64,000 nucleotides of DNA from Pseudomonas mandelii (GCF_024138395.1 NZ_JAMYDU010000007.1:62001-126000), one strand, 5' to 3'. Counted from the first letter of the stretch, positions 17,359-26,463 are shown. Translations and numbers: made by a program. Notes: a model not told the origin generated them from the sequence alone.

Positions 17359-17494
17359 GGGTTACTGCGAATATGCAGAACCTGGCACATAACCCAGACA
17401 ATGACGGGACTCGACTTTTCGGTCGGGTAAGCTGCGCTAGAGCCTGAGGCTCCACCGTAACTTGCCTCACCGGAATCAGTCCGGCCCAGAGGCA
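17359..17494 (+). ncRNA. Structured 5' leader upstream of the 92-codon gene and mgtA, sequestering a ribosome site
   Basis: Four helices can be read by eye. GGGTTA/TAACCC (17359-17364 with 17390-17395) encloses CTGC/GCAG. CTCGAC/GTCGGG lies at 17410-17427. GAGCC-TGA-GGCTC lies at 17440-17452. TGCCTC/GAGGCA (17463-17468 with 17489-17494) encloses CCGGA/TCCGG. The last helix pairs the Shine-Dalgarno GAGG of the 92-codon gene. This is the layout of a cis-regulatory leader. The ligand is unknown; Mg2+ is a guess from the downstream mgtA. Confidence 0.5.
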
Positions 17495-17498
17495 TGTT

Positions 17499-17777
17499 AT
17501 GAACTTCAAAACCACTGTAATGCCAGGCGTACGCGCCTTTGCATCGACCATGCGGGTCAAGCTTTTCCGTGAGCGTCTGTTGACGATTCGGCCCAGCGCC
17601 CCGTTTTCCGCCCCTTCTGCCCACACCAAGGCACAGCCTCGTGCCAACTGGCGCGTCTGCCCGACAACGGGCCGGCTTCAGCAACGCTGGAGCTTCGACG
17701 AAAGCCAGGAACCACCGAGTCGGCGCATCGCGCGCCTGATGTTCGGCCTGTACGTTGGGGCACGCACTTTCAATTGA
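17499..17777 (+). CDS. Small basic protein of unknown function upstream of mgtA
   Basis: The 92-residue protein is Arg/Pro/Ser-rich and lacks a signal peptide. Its central motif NWRVCPTTGRLQQRWSFDES is reminiscent of small Pseudomonas proteins with W-x-x-C-P-x-T-G-R-L, and the end is LMFGLYVGARTFN. GAGG lies 6 bases before the ATG inside a hairpin. It lies 282 bases before mgtA on the same strand and could be part of the same regulated unit, but the function is unrecognised. Confidence 0.6.
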   Translation: MNFKTTVMPGVRAFASTMRVKLFRERLLTIRPSAPFSAPSAHTKAQPRANWRVCPTTGRLQQRWSFDESQEPPSRRIARLMFGLYVGARTFN

Positions 17778-17876
17778 TTTGAAGGCACTTTAAAGGTCCT
17801 TCCCGAACGGTTTTCTTAAACGAAATCCGACAACTTTCTATTGCCTGTTAAAAACAACTTTAATTGGAATCAAGTT

Positions 17877-18008
17877 ATGGACGAAGCCAGTAGTCGGTTC
17901 GCGGTCTGTCACGTGTTAGTTGATGGACAGCGAACGGTAAAACATCAAAACACAATCATCCGACTCGATCGCTTATTTGCGGCTCGACATACGTGCGCTC
18001 GTCTTTGA
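17877..18008 (+). CDS. 43-codon open frame in the mgtA leader (possible leader peptide)
   Basis: The frame reads MDEASSRFAVCHVLVDGQRT and ends LDRLFAARHTCARL, 51 bases before mgtA. The only ribosome-site candidate is GGAA 7 bases before the ATG. Short upstream frames are known to sense Mg2+ or proline in enterobacterial mgt leaders, but this one is not proline-rich and no equivalence is claimed. It may be chance. Confidence 0.25.
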   Translation: MDEASSRFAVCHVLVDGQRTVKHQNTIIRLDRLFAARHTCARL

Positions 18009-18059
18009 TTAGCTGAGTACCTGTGTGTCGTGCCGCAAGCCTGCGGCAGGAGCACAGCA

Positions 18060-20777
18060 ATGACCCTTGTAAAAACCGCAAAGAAAACCACCCGAGGCGC
18101 CTCCAGCGACAACGCCAAGCTGTCGATGCGTGCCGCCCGGGAAGCGCAAAACGGCCTGGCCGTAACCCTCACCAACCTCAACGCCACCGCTGACGGTTTG
18201 ACCGAACTCGAAGCCGAAGGCCGTCTGGCTCGTGGGGGTCACAACGAAGTCGCCCATGACAAGCCGCCTCACGCCCTCGTCCAACTGCTCAAAGCCCTGA
18301 ACAACCCCTTCATCTACGTGCTGCTGACCCTGGCCGGCATCAGCTTCTTCACCGACTACTGGCTGCCGATCAGCCAAGGTGAAGGCGACGACGCCGACCT
18401 GACCAAGGTCATTATCATCATGACCATGGTCAGCCTGAGCAGCCTGCTGCGGTTCTGGCAGGAATACCGTTCGGCCAAGTCCGCCGAAACCCTCAAAGCC
18501 ATGGTGCGCACTACTGCCACCGTCCTGCGTCGCCCACAAAAGGGCCGCCCGCCAGTGTTGCGCGAAGTGCCGATGCGCGAACTGGTGGCCGGCGACATCG
18601 TGCAGCTCAGCGCTGGCGACATGATCCCGGCGGATATCCGCCTGATCGAATCCCGCGACCTGTTCATCAGTCAGGCCGTGCTGACCGGCGAAGCCTTGCC
18701 CGTCGAGAAGTACGACACGCTGGGGGATGTGGCGCAGAAGTCAGCGACCGGCAGCGCTGCCGATCAGTCCAACCTGCTCGACCTGCCGAACATCTGCTTC
18801 ATGGGCACCAACGTGGTCAGCGGCACCGCCAAAGCGGTGGTGGTCGCTACCGGTTCGCGCACCTACTTCGGCTCACTGGCCAAAGCCATTGTTGGCTCGC
18901 GGGTGCAAACCGCGTTCGACCGCGGGGTGAACAGCGTCAGTTGGCTGTTGATCCGTTTCATGCTGGTCATGGTGCCGATCGTGTTCCTGCTCAACGGCTC
19001 CAAAGGTGACTGGAGCGATGCGCTCCTGTTTGCACTGGCAGTGGCGGTCGGCCTGACCCCGGAAATGCTGCCGATGATTGTCAGCGCCAACCTGGCCAAA
19101 GGCGCCATGGCCATGGCCAAGCGCAAAGTGGTGGTCAAGCGCCTTAATGCGATTCAGAACTTCGGTTCGATGGACGTGCTGTGCACCGACAAGACCGGCA
19201 CGCTGACGCAGGACAAGATCATTCTTGAACACCATGTCGACAGCAATGGCCAGCGCGACGATTCGCTGCTGGAACTGGCCTGGCTCAACAGCTATCACCA
19301 GAGCGGGCTGAAAAACCTGATGGATCAGGCGGTGGTGCAGTTCGCCAACAACAACCCAAAGTTTCGGTTGCCGTTCGCCTACAGCAAGGTCGATGAACTG
19401 CCGTTCGACTTCGTCCGTCGACGCCTGTCGATCATCGTCAAGGACAGCCGCGACGATCATCTGATGGTGTGCAAAGGCGCGGTCGAGGAAATGCTGACCA
19501 TCGCCAGCCACCTCAATGAAAACGGTTTTATCGTGGCGTTGGATGATCAACGTCGCCAAGCGCTGCTGGCCCTGGCGAACGAATACAACGAGGACGGCTT
19601 CCGGGTGCTGTTGGTCGCCACCCGCGAGATCCCGAAGGCACAGACGAAAAACCAGTACGCAACCACTGACGAACGCGAACTGGTGATTCGCGGCTTCCTG
19701 ACCTTCCTCGATCCGCCAAAGGAAACCGCCGGCCCGGCGATTGCGGCGCTGCGCGACATGGGCGTGACCGTCAAAGTGCTGACCGGCGACAACGCCGTGG
19801 TGACCTGCAAGATCTGCCGCGAAGTCGGTCTGGAACCCGGCACGCCGCTGCTCGGCCGAGACATCGAAAAGATGGACGACGCCACCCTCAAGGTGCGAGT
19901 CGAGGAACGCACGGTGTTCGCCAAGCTGACGCCACTGCAGAAATCCCGGGTGCTCAAGGCGTTGCAGGCCAACGGTCACACCGTGGGTTTCCTCGGTGAC
20001 GGCATCAACGACGCCCCTGCCTTGCGCGATGCCGACGTGGGTATTTCGGTGGACAGCGGCACCGACATCGCCAAGGAATCGGCCGATATCATCCTTCTGG
20101 AAAAGAGCCTGATGGTGCTCGAAGAAGGCGTGCTCAAGGGCCGCGAAACCTTCGGCAATATCATGAAGTACCTGAACATGACCGCCAGCTCCAACTTCGG
20201 CAACGTGTTCTCGGTGCTGGTGGCCAGTGCATTCATTCCATTCCTGCCGATGCTGTCGATCCACTTGCTGCTGCAAAACCTCATGTACGACATCTCTCAG
20301 CTGGCGCTGCCGTGGGACAAGATGGACAAGGAATTCCTGCGCAAGCCACGCAAGTGGGACGCGAAGAACATCGGCCGTTTCATGCTGTGGATCGGGCCGA
20401 CCTCGTCGGTGTTCGACATCACCACCTTCGCGCTGATGTGGTACGTGTTCGCCGCCAACAGCGTGGAGATGCAGGGCCTGTTCCAGTCCGGCTGGTTCAT
20501 TGAAGGGCTGCTGTCCCAGACCCTCGTGGTGCACATGCTGCGCACGCAGAAAATCCCGTTCTTCCAGAGCACTGCGGCGTTGCCGGTGATTCTGATGACC
20601 GGGCTGGTGATGGTGCTGGGCATCTACATTCCGTTCTCGCCACTGGGCACGCTGGTCGGTTTGCAACCGCTGCCGTGGGCGTACTTCCCATGGCTGGTCG
20701 GCACCTTGCTCAGCTACTGCGTGTTCGCGCAGATCATGAAGACCCTCTACATCCGTCGCTTCAAGCAATGGTTCTGA
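18060..20777 (+). CDS. mgtA: Magnesium-translocating P-type ATPase
   Basis: MgtA imports Mg2+ across the inner membrane using ATP. The 905-residue protein shows the P3B-type layout. The N-terminal actuator has AVLTGEALPVEKYD, the phosphorylated Asp377 is in CTDKTGTLTQ, the nucleotide domain has VCKGAVEEML, and the hinge is FLGDGINDAPALRDADVGIS. About ten membrane helices are spread over the ends. I chose the ATG at 18060 (MTLVKTAKKT) because AGGAG is 8 bases upstream; a GTG ten codons earlier has no site. Regulation by Mg2+ limitation is likely from the family. The gene ends with a GC-rich hairpin at 20786-20804. Confidence 0.95.
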   Translation: MTLVKTAKKTTRGASSDNAKLSMRAAREAQNGLAVTLTNLNATADGLTELEAEGRLARGGHNEVAHDKPPHALVQLLKALNNPFIYVLLTLAGISFFTDYWLPISQGEGDDADLTKVIIIMTMVSLSSLLRFWQEYRSAKSAETLKAMVRTTATVLRRPQKGRPPVLREVPMRELVAGDIVQLSAGDMIPADIRLIESRDLFISQAVLTGEALPVEKYDTLGDVAQKSATGSAADQSNLLDLPNICFMGTNVVSGTAKAVVVATGSRTYFGSLAKAIVGSRVQTAFDRGVNSVSWLLIRFMLVMVPIVFLLNGSKGDWSDALLFALAVAVGLTPEMLPMIVSANLAKGAMAMAKRKVVVKRLNAIQNFGSMDVLCTDKTGTLTQDKIILEHHVDSNGQRDDSLLELAWLNSYHQSGLKNLMDQAVVQFANNNPKFRLPFAYSKVDELPFDFVRRRLSIIVKDSRDDHLMVCKGAVEEMLTIASHLNENGFIVALDDQRRQALLALANEYNEDGFRVLLVATREIPKAQTKNQYATTDERELVIRGFLTFLDPPKETAGPAIAALRDMGVTVKVLTGDNAVVTCKICREVGLEPGTPLLGRDIEKMDDATLKVRVEERTVFAKLTPLQKSRVLKALQANGHTVGFLGDGINDAPALRDADVGISVDSGTDIAKESADIILLEKSLMVLEEGVLKGRETFGNIMKYLNMTASSNFGNVFSVLVASAFIPFLPMLSIHLLLQNLMYDISQLALPWDKMDKEFLRKPRKWDAKNIGRFMLWIGPTSSVFDITTFALMWYVFAANSVEMQGLFQSGWFIEGLLSQTLVVHMLRTQKIPFFQSTAALPVILMTGLVMVLGIYIPFSPLGTLVGLQPLPWAYFPWLVGTLLSYCVFAQIMKTLYIRRFKQWF

Positions 20778-20785
20778 TGATGTAA

Positions 20786-20804
20786 GCCCCCGCAGCGAGG
20801 GGGC
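20786..20804 (+). terminator. GC-rich hairpin after mgtA
   Basis: GCCCCC and GGGGGC pair around GCAGCGA eight bases after the mgtA stop. There is no T-run, so termination is uncertain. Confidence 0.4.
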
Positions 20805-20834
20805 AAACCCAAATGACTTGAACACCGCAATCCC

Positions 20835-20920
20835 TGTAGGAGCTGGCGAAGCCTGCGATCTTTTGACTTTGCCTTTAAAAATCAAGATCAAAAGATCGCA
20901 GGCTTCGCCAGCTCCTACAG
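20835..20920. repeat. REP-type palindrome, class A
   Basis: TGTAGGAGCTGGCGAAGCCT faces its complement ending GGCTTCGCCAGCTCCTACAG across a short AT-rich centre. It lies between mgtA and the phosphate transporter gene. Confidence 0.9.
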
Positions 20921-20998
20921 GGTCGGGTGTTCGTCAGATACCATCCCTCCGGCTCCCGGGCCGTCAATAAATGCAACACGCAAAAAGGGAGAGTCCTC

Positions 20999-22675
20999 AT
21001 GTCGGGAACTACTCTACTGATCAACCTCGCAGGCACCATCGCCCTGTTGTTGTGGGGCACCCACATGATTTCTTCGGCGCTGTTGCGCGGCTTCGGCACG
21101 CCATTGTGCCAGTGGCTGGGCCACAACCTGAATAACCGCTGGATGGCTTTGCTGTCTGGCATCGGCATCACCGGCGTCCTGCAAAGCAGCACCGCCGTCA
21201 GCCTGATGGCGACTTCGTTCACCGCGGCCGGAACGCTGGGACTGGCGCCGGCACTGGCGGTGATGCTCGGCGCCAATATCGGTTCGACCTTGGTGGTGCA
21301 ACTGCTCAGCGCCGATGTGTCGATGCTCACACCCATCGTTCTGCTGGCGGGCCTGATCGTCTTTCGGCTGCGTGATGACTCGCGCTACGAAAGCGTCGGT
21401 TGCGCGCTGATCGGCTTGGGGCTGATGCTGCTGGCCCTGCACATGCTCGGTTCGACGCTGGCGGAAGTCGAAGGCACGCCGATCTTCCGGCTCATCATGC
21501 AGAGCCTCGAGGGCGATCTGGTGATTGCACTGCTGGTGGCGCTGATCCTCACCTGGCTCTGCCACTCCAGCGTGGCCGTGGTGCTGCTGATCGTCTCGTT
21601 GGCCGCGACCGGCATGCTCTCGGCCAGCCCGATTGTCGCGCTGGTACTGGGGGTGAATATTGGCGGTGCGCTGCCTTCGGTCATCAACGCCGGTTCGAGC
21701 GTCGGCCGACGCCTGCCGCTGGGTAATCTGCTGGTGCGGACGGTCGGTGCCCTGGCGGTCTTGCCGTTTGCCGGGCTGCTCGCTCAGGTACCGCTCGCGC
21801 CCTCGACGCTGGTGGTGTGCCTGCACACCGGTTTCAATCTGCTGCTGGGATTGGTGTTCATCGGCCTGACCGAGGTGCTCGCCAATGCCCTCACCCGATG
21901 GCTGCCGGCGCCTGAGCGGGATGTCGACCCTGGCATGCCGCACTACCTGGATGAAGCCGGTCTGGAAGTGGCCAACATCGGCTTGTCGAATGCCGCCCGC
22001 GAAGCCTTGCGCATGGCTGACATGCTCTCGGCCATGCTCGGCCGGATGCTTCAACTGCTCCACACATCGCTACCGGCCTGCGCCGATGAAGTGCGGCGCA
22101 TCGATCAATCCCTGGACCTGCTCAGCGCGGCGATTCGGGCTTATCTGGCCGACATCGGCAAGGAAGGCATCAGTGACAGCGATGCCGATCGCTCCCAGGA
22201 AATCCTCACGTTTGTGATCAACCTCGAACATGCCGCGGACATTCTTTCCAGCAGCCTCGCGCAGTTGGCCATGCGCCGCTTGCGCCGGGGTGAACAGTTC
22301 TCGGCCTTCGAACTGGGCAACATCGCCCCGCTGCACGACGCCGTGCTGGAAAGTTTGAGCCTGGCGATCATCGTGTTCCTGCGCGAAGACATCGCCACCG
22401 CGCACCACCTGATCCATCGCAAGGAGATCGTCAGAAGGCTGGAAGCCTGCGCCAGCCGCGAGCATTTTCGCCAGTTGCAAGAAGACAAAAGTACCTGGGC
22501 GCAATCCGGCGATATTTTCCAGCGGGTGCTGCGTGATTACCGGCGTGTACATCACCACATCGCCGCGCTGGCGTATCCACTGCTGGAACGTGCCGGTGAG
22601 CGCTCGATCGAGAACATCGACCCGGCAAAGGAAAACCCGGCAAAAGCAACTTCAGCCGCAACGCATTCCTTGTAG
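20999..22675 (+). CDS. Na/Pi cotransporter family protein (NptA/YjbB-like) with PhoU-like C-terminus
   Basis: The 558-residue inner-membrane protein has two Na/Pi-cotransport repeats, each with the signature of glutamine-serine and small residues (GIGITGVLQSSTAVSLMATS; LTWLCHSSVAVVLLIVS). Eight or so helices lie in residues 1-310. The C-terminal 220 residues form a PhoU-like helical bundle (HYLDEAGLEVANIGLSNAAR). The ATG at 20999 follows a GGGAGAG site; an open GTG 24 codons upstream lacks one. Its TAG stop falls in the first bases of a class D palindrome. Transport of phosphate is inferred from family. Confidence 0.88.
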   Translation: MSGTTLLINLAGTIALLLWGTHMISSALLRGFGTPLCQWLGHNLNNRWMALLSGIGITGVLQSSTAVSLMATSFTAAGTLGLAPALAVMLGANIGSTLVVQLLSADVSMLTPIVLLAGLIVFRLRDDSRYESVGCALIGLGLMLLALHMLGSTLAEVEGTPIFRLIMQSLEGDLVIALLVALILTWLCHSSVAVVLLIVSLAATGMLSASPIVALVLGVNIGGALPSVINAGSSVGRRLPLGNLLVRTVGALAVLPFAGLLAQVPLAPSTLVVCLHTGFNLLLGLVFIGLTEVLANALTRWLPAPERDVDPGMPHYLDEAGLEVANIGLSNAAREALRMADMLSAMLGRMLQLLHTSLPACADEVRRIDQSLDLLSAAIRAYLADIGKEGISDSDADRSQEILTFVINLEHAADILSSSLAQLAMRRLRRGEQFSAFELGNIAPLHDAVLESLSLAIIVFLREDIATAHHLIHRKEIVRRLEACASREHFRQLQEDKSTWAQSGDIFQRVLRDYRRVHHHIAALAYPLLERAGERSIENIDPAKENPAKATSAATHSL

Positions 22676-22817
22676 CAGCTGCCGAGCCCGCGAGGCTGCG
22701 TTCGGCTGCGCAGCAGTCGTGAGCCTGGCTGACGTGGGTCTGCCTGATGCACCGCAATGTCTGATTTTACGACTGCTGCGCAGCCGAACGCAGCCTCGCG
22801 GGCTCGGCAGCTGCTAC
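22671..22817. repeat. Class D long palindrome (TGTAGCAGCTGCCGAGC...)
   Basis: Arms of about 50 bases (TGTAGCAGCTGCCGAGCCCG, then CGAGGCTGCGTTCGGCTGCG) face each other over about 45 bases of less conserved spacer. The same element occurs at 39999, 42934, 44679 and 47298. The stop codon of the upstream transporter gene is supplied by the TAG in its first bases. Confidence 0.9.
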
Positions 22818-22946
22818 GGATTGCGCATTAACTGGCGGGATTCTGAGCGGTCGCCTGTGCATGCAACGAATCGGCAGGGAACTCCTGAGCACTGCCAGGC
22901 ATCCTAAATTATGTGTTACTTCCTTTCGCTTTCGGAGGACGCTGTC

Positions 22947-23243
22947 ATGCGCCATCTGTTGCTTGTAACTTCGCTGGTGCTTTGTTTGCCCGTTGGTTCG
23001 GCCATGGCCGATGTGGAGGCAAAAGATGTCGCCACTTCGGCAGGGCTTTCCGCATCGCTGTATTCGACATTCAAAGATGACAAAATCGTGATTCCCGCAC
23101 AGGATGACGCCTCTAGCTTCGTGGCGAGTGGCGGTACGATTCGCGGCGCTTACCTGGAGTCGGTGTTGAAGGAAATTCGACAAAATAATCCCGACCTCAA
23201 GGCAAGCGATGAAGACCTGGCCAAAGCGATCCTCGCTCAGTAA
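22947..23243 (+). CDS. DUF2388 (TIGR02448) family exported protein
   Basis: The 98-residue protein has a signal peptide (MRHLLLVTSLVLCLPVGSAM, cleavage after AMA) and a mature part TSAGLSASLYSTFKDDKIVI ... DDASSFVASGGTIRGAYLES typical of the Pseudomonas-restricted DUF2388 family. The periplasmic function is unknown. I chose the inner ATG because CGGAGG lies 9 bases before it and it starts the signal sequence; an upstream ATG would add 12 residues. Confidence 0.85.
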   Translation: MRHLLLVTSLVLCLPVGSAMADVEAKDVATSAGLSASLYSTFKDDKIVIPAQDDASSFVASGGTIRGAYLESVLKEIRQNNPDLKASDEDLAKAILAQ

Positions 23244-23313
23244 GGTCCAGTCGGTCATTGAAACCTGTAAAAGTCAGCCATGGGGCTCGCAACACTGGGA
23301 TAGTGTTCGGGCC

Positions 23314-24246
23314 CTAGGTTGCTGGCGTCCCGCCGGTCAGGCGCGCCCAGCCCGCAACCAATTGCGCGCTGATGCTGACGCCGCCGCACACCACAATCAC
23401 CACATCATGAGCCTCGGCAATCGCTGGATGGTCGAGGTACGCCACCGCCAATGAAACACCGCACGCCGGCTCGACCAACTGACGCAAGTCGTTGGCGTAA
23501 CGAACCACGCCCATGATCGCCTCATCATCGCTGAGCACCACGCATTCGTGCGCAAAGTCGAGAATGTGCTGCACCGGCCAGGCCGCCACCTGCGCCGCGC
23601 CAAGTGAGGTGGCGACGGTGTCGATGCGCGGCAATCTGACCGGGTGGCCGGCACTGATGGCAGCCGCGAAAGACGCCGCGCCCTGGGTTTCGCAAGCAAC
23701 GATCCGACAATCCATGCGCTGATGACGGATCAGGCCAGTGAGCAGTCCCGCCAACAAACCTCCGCCGCCCACCGACGTCACCAACACATCGACCTGAGGG
23801 CAGTCCTCGAGAATTTCATCGACCATCGTGCTGTGCCCTTCCCACAACACTGGATGATCGAAGGCTGGCACGTATTCGGTGTCCGCACCCTTTGCGAGCT
23901 CTTTCGCCCGTTGATTGGCTTCGTCCCAGACCTTGCCGTGGACGATCACCTCGGCACCGGTTTTCCTGATCCTGGCGCGGGTGGTTTCCGGGGTGGTGTT
24001 CGGCACCACAATGCAGGCTTTCAGCCCAAGACTGGTCGTGGCCACGGCGGTGGCCAACCCGGCGTTGCCCGCGGAAGGACAGACCACTTTGCGCTTGCCC
24101 TGCTCCGCTGCCTGGCTACACAACAGGCCCATACCGCGCAGTTTGAACGAGCCGCTGGGCTGCAGGTTTTCCAACTTGAGCCAGATCCGCCGGGCCGGGG
24201 TCGACAGGCCCGGGTGCAGAATCAGGGGCGTTCTGATGTGAAGCAT
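23314..24246 (-). CDS. PLP-dependent serine/threonine dehydratase family protein
   Basis: The 310-residue enzyme belongs to fold-type II PLP enzymes and likely deaminates L-serine or L-threonine to the 2-oxo acid. Lys35 in PSGSFKLRGMG would hold PLP; the substrate loop is CPSAGNAGLATA and the phosphate-binding glycine loop is VTSVGGGGLLAGL. It lacks the C-terminal regulatory domain of biosynthetic IlvA, so a catabolic serine dehydratase is more likely. AGGAG lies 7 bases before the ATG (MLHIRTPLIL); a start 14 codons upstream has no site. Confidence 0.85.
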   Translation of the reverse strand: MLHIRTPLILHPGLSTPARRIWLKLENLQPSGSFKLRGMGLLCSQAAEQGKRKVVCPSAGNAGLATAVATTSLGLKACIVVPNTTPETTRARIRKTGAEVIVHGKVWDEANQRAKELAKGADTEYVPAFDHPVLWEGHSTMVDEILEDCPQVDVLVTSVGGGGLLAGLLTGLIRHQRMDCRIVACETQGAASFAAAISAGHPVRLPRIDTVATSLGAAQVAAWPVQHILDFAHECVVLSDDEAIMGVVRYANDLRQLVEPACGVSLAVAYLDHPAIAEAHDVVIVVCGGVSISAQLVAGWARLTGGTPAT

Positions 24247-24427
24247 CGTGTGCTCCTTGTGACGCCCTCGGTTCATCGAGATGTTCAACGAGCCGGGAGT
24301 GAATAGATAGAATCATCCTTATCCAAGCTTAGTTCACCCAGCCTCGCGGCTATCGTTCTGGCGATGCGCTGGCAACCCTGGTGATGGCGCTTGATTGCCG
24401 ATATCTCTGAACCCACCACAATTTAAA

Positions 24428-24517
24428 TGTGGGAGCGGGCTTGCTCGCGAATGCGGTTCATCATTCAACATTGATGTCGACTGATACACCGTCTTTGCGA
24501 GCAAGCCCGCTCCCACA
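24428..24517. repeat. REP-type palindrome, class C (TGTGGGAGCGGGCTTGCTCGCGA)
   Basis: TGTGGGAGCGGGCTTGCTCG faces its complement CGAGCAAGCCCGCTCCCACA across about 45 bases. It abuts the TAA stop of the HAD phosphatase gene on the minus strand. Another complete copy is at 30620. Confidence 0.9.
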
Positions 24518-25186
24518 TTAGAGTGTGTACAGGCTGAGTTGGCTGTGGAGATCCACTCGTACCTGGACCGTGTCATAACGGGCCAAAGTGGCATGCGGGG
24601 TCTGAAGCGGATGAACATGGGTCGCGGTGATGACCATGACGTGACCACCCGCCGCTTCACCGGCGCGAATTCCCACGGCGGCGTCTTCGAAGATCAGGCA
24701 CTCGGTGGGCTCGACTCCTAACCGACGAGCGGCCAGCCGATAACCCGCAGGGTCGGGTTTGCCGGCGCTGACGTCTTCAGCGGTGACCATCACGGCAGGT
24801 TCGGGAATGCCTGCCGCCGCCATTCGGCGCAGGGCCAGCGCCCGTGGCGCGGAGGTGACGATGGCCCATTGGTCAGCGGGCAATGACTTGAGAAAGTTCG
24901 CCGCGCCGGCCACCTCGACAATCCCTTGCACATCCTCGATTTCCGCCTCGGTGATCCACGCGGCTTCAGCTTCAGCGTCCACCCCGGGCAAGGCCAGACG
25001 GGTGATGGTGTCGATGGCCCGAACGCCGTGGATAGTCGGCAGGAAGGTATCGACATCGACGCCGTGGCGCAGGGCCCAGATAGTCCAGATCCGCTCGGCG
25101 GCCGCGATGGAATTGAGGACAGTTCCGTCCATATCGAACAGAAAAGCGCGGTACGAGGTGTTGAACACGGAGGCTTGAACGGACAA
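24518..25186 (-). CDS. HAD-superfamily (IA) sugar/polyol phosphatase
   Basis: The 222-residue hydrolase has HAD motif I FLFDMDGTVLNS (nucleophile Asp18, acid Asp20), motif II VTSAPRAL, and motifs III/IV KPDPAGY and LIFEDAAVGIRAGEAAG. It resembles YfbT/glycerol-phosphatase-like enzymes; the substrate is unknown. The start is uncertain: I give a TTG with GGAAA 7 bases upstream; an internal GTG six codons later would also keep the domain. Confidence 0.85.
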   Translation of the reverse strand: MSVQASVFNTSYRAFLFDMDGTVLNSIAAAERIWTIWALRHGVDVDTFLPTIHGVRAIDTITRLALPGVDAEAEAAWITEAEIEDVQGIVEVAGAANFLKSLPADQWAIVTSAPRALALRRMAAAGIPEPAVMVTAEDVSAGKPDPAGYRLAARRLGVEPTECLIFEDAAVGIRAGEAAGGHVMVITATHVHPLQTPHATLARYDTVQVRVDLHSQLSLYTL

Positions 25187-25261
25187 AGGGCGATTTCCAG
25201 AACCAGGCGAATGTTATCAGGCAATGTACATCAGCCGCGTAAGAGCTGCCGCAGGCTGCGC

Positions 25262-25669
25262 CTACAAAGAGCGGTTCGAATGCAAGGCGTTTTGCACACA
25301 ATCGAGCAACTGTCCCACCGCCCAAGGCTTCTTGATGAACGCCACCCGATGCTTGACCCCCGAACTTTTCGGGGTTTCGAAGCCGGACATGATCATGATC
25401 GGTTTGTCTGGCCAACGGTCGCCGAACTGATTGGCCAAGTCCGCGCCATTGAGTTTGCCCGGCATGGTGATGTCCGTCAGCAACAGTCCTACCTCCGGCG
25501 CGTGCTGCTCCAGAAACTGCGACGCAGCGTCCGCGCTGACCTGTGGTTCAACCGCAAAGCCTTCCTCCTGAAGAATTTCGCACAGAAACTCCAGGATCAA
25601 CGGGTCGTCCTCCACCACAAGAATCAAACCGTCAGACAAGTGCGCGCCCGCCGTCGATACTGGACTCAT
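25262..25669 (-). CDS. Single-domain response regulator (CheY-like receiver)
   Basis: The 135-residue protein is a lone receiver domain. It has acidic residues in ILVVEDDPLI, phospho-acceptor Asp in LLLTDITMPGKLNG, a switch Ser in IMIMSGFE and Lys in FIKKPW. No output domain follows, so it probably modulates a kinase or phosphorelay elsewhere. I took the ATG at 25669 with GGGAG 10 bases upstream; the frame is open further to 25891 but that extension overlaps the divergent sigma factor promoter and looks non-coding. Confidence 0.85.
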   Translation of the reverse strand: MSPVSTAGAHLSDGLILVVEDDPLILEFLCEILQEEGFAVEPQVSADAASQFLEQHAPEVGLLLTDITMPGKLNGADLANQFGDRWPDKPIMIMSGFETPKSSGVKHRVAFIKKPWAVGQLLDCVQNALHSNRSL

Positions 25670-25929
25670 GACTGTGCCACTCCCTGATTGCGTAAATAGT
25701 TTCGCCGGCTCAAATCCGCCACCTACAGGTATGAGCAGCGGACTTCGTGGAAATTCATTTTTGATACAGTCAGACGACGAAATCAGCTGAAGCGCATGCT
25801 TTGTAGCATCTGGCGATTTCATCGAGTCTTGGCTCATCGCATCAGACTTGAACGCCGCGCAGCAACATGACAGCATTCGCAATTGCAACAACTTCCCATT
25901 TGCGAATTATCTTCGTTCGAGGTTTCGTC

Positions 25930-26463
25930 GTGTCGGGTCAGTCCGCTTCGTCTCTTTCCGAGCTTTACCGTGGGCATCACGGCTGGCTGTTCGGCTGGCT
26001 GCGCAAAAAGCTCGGCTGCCCCGACAATGCGGCCGACTTGGCCCATGACACCTTCGTCAAACTGCTGGGTCTGGACGCTTTGCCGACATTGCAGGAACCA
26101 CGGGCCTATTTGCTGGTGGCCGCCAATCGTCTGTTGATCAATCAGTATCATCGCCGTCGGGTCGAGGAAGAAACCCTGCGCAGCATGGTCGTTCTGCTCG
26201 ATCAGCAGGCCCAACAAGGCCCGGAACAGATCATTGCCGTGCGCCAATTGCTCGGCAAAGTGCTGTTGCTGTTGCTCGAAGAGCTGGAAGAGAAACCGCG
26301 CCAGGCTTTTCTGATGGCGCGGGTCGATGGCTGTTCCTATGCCGAAATTGCCAGGCACCTTCAGGTCTCCGAAAGCAGCGTCAAGCAGTACCTGGCCAAG
26401 TCACTCGCGCACTGCCATGCCCGTTTGTTCGATGCCTTGCCCGAGGGATTGAGCGATGAGTGA
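25930..26463 (+). CDS. ECF sigma factor, FecI-like
   Basis: The 177-residue protein is an extracytoplasmic-function sigma factor. Sigma2 lies around residues 10-75 (LYRGHHGWLFGWLRKKLG, DLAHDTFVKLL) and sigma4 around 120-165 (EKPRQAFLMARVDGCSYAEI, SVKQYLAKSL). It would direct RNA polymerase to the downstream receptor gene when the receptor binds its siderophore. I use a GTG start with CGAGG 7 bases upstream. It overlaps the anti-sigma gene by eight bases. Confidence 0.9.
   Translation: MSGQSASSLSELYRGHHGWLFGWLRKKLGCPDNAADLAHDTFVKLLGLDALPTLQEPRAYLLVAANRLLINQYHRRRVEEETLRSMVVLLDQQAQQGPEQIIAVRQLLGKVLLLLLEELEEKPRQAFLMARVDGCSYAEIARHLQVSESSVKQYLAKSLAHCHARLFDALPEGLSDE

Noticed and set aside
17401..17500. 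M-box (ykoK) magnesium riboswitch upstream of the 92-codon gene
   Set aside because: Only short stretches resemble the M-box core; the helix order does not match as far as I can see. It is kept as an unassigned structured leader.
18873..20891. 672-codon minus-strand frame opposite mgtA
   Set aside because: Length is due to GC-rich codon structure of mgtA; the His/Gln/Arg-rich product and lack of a ribosome site mark it as a shadow.
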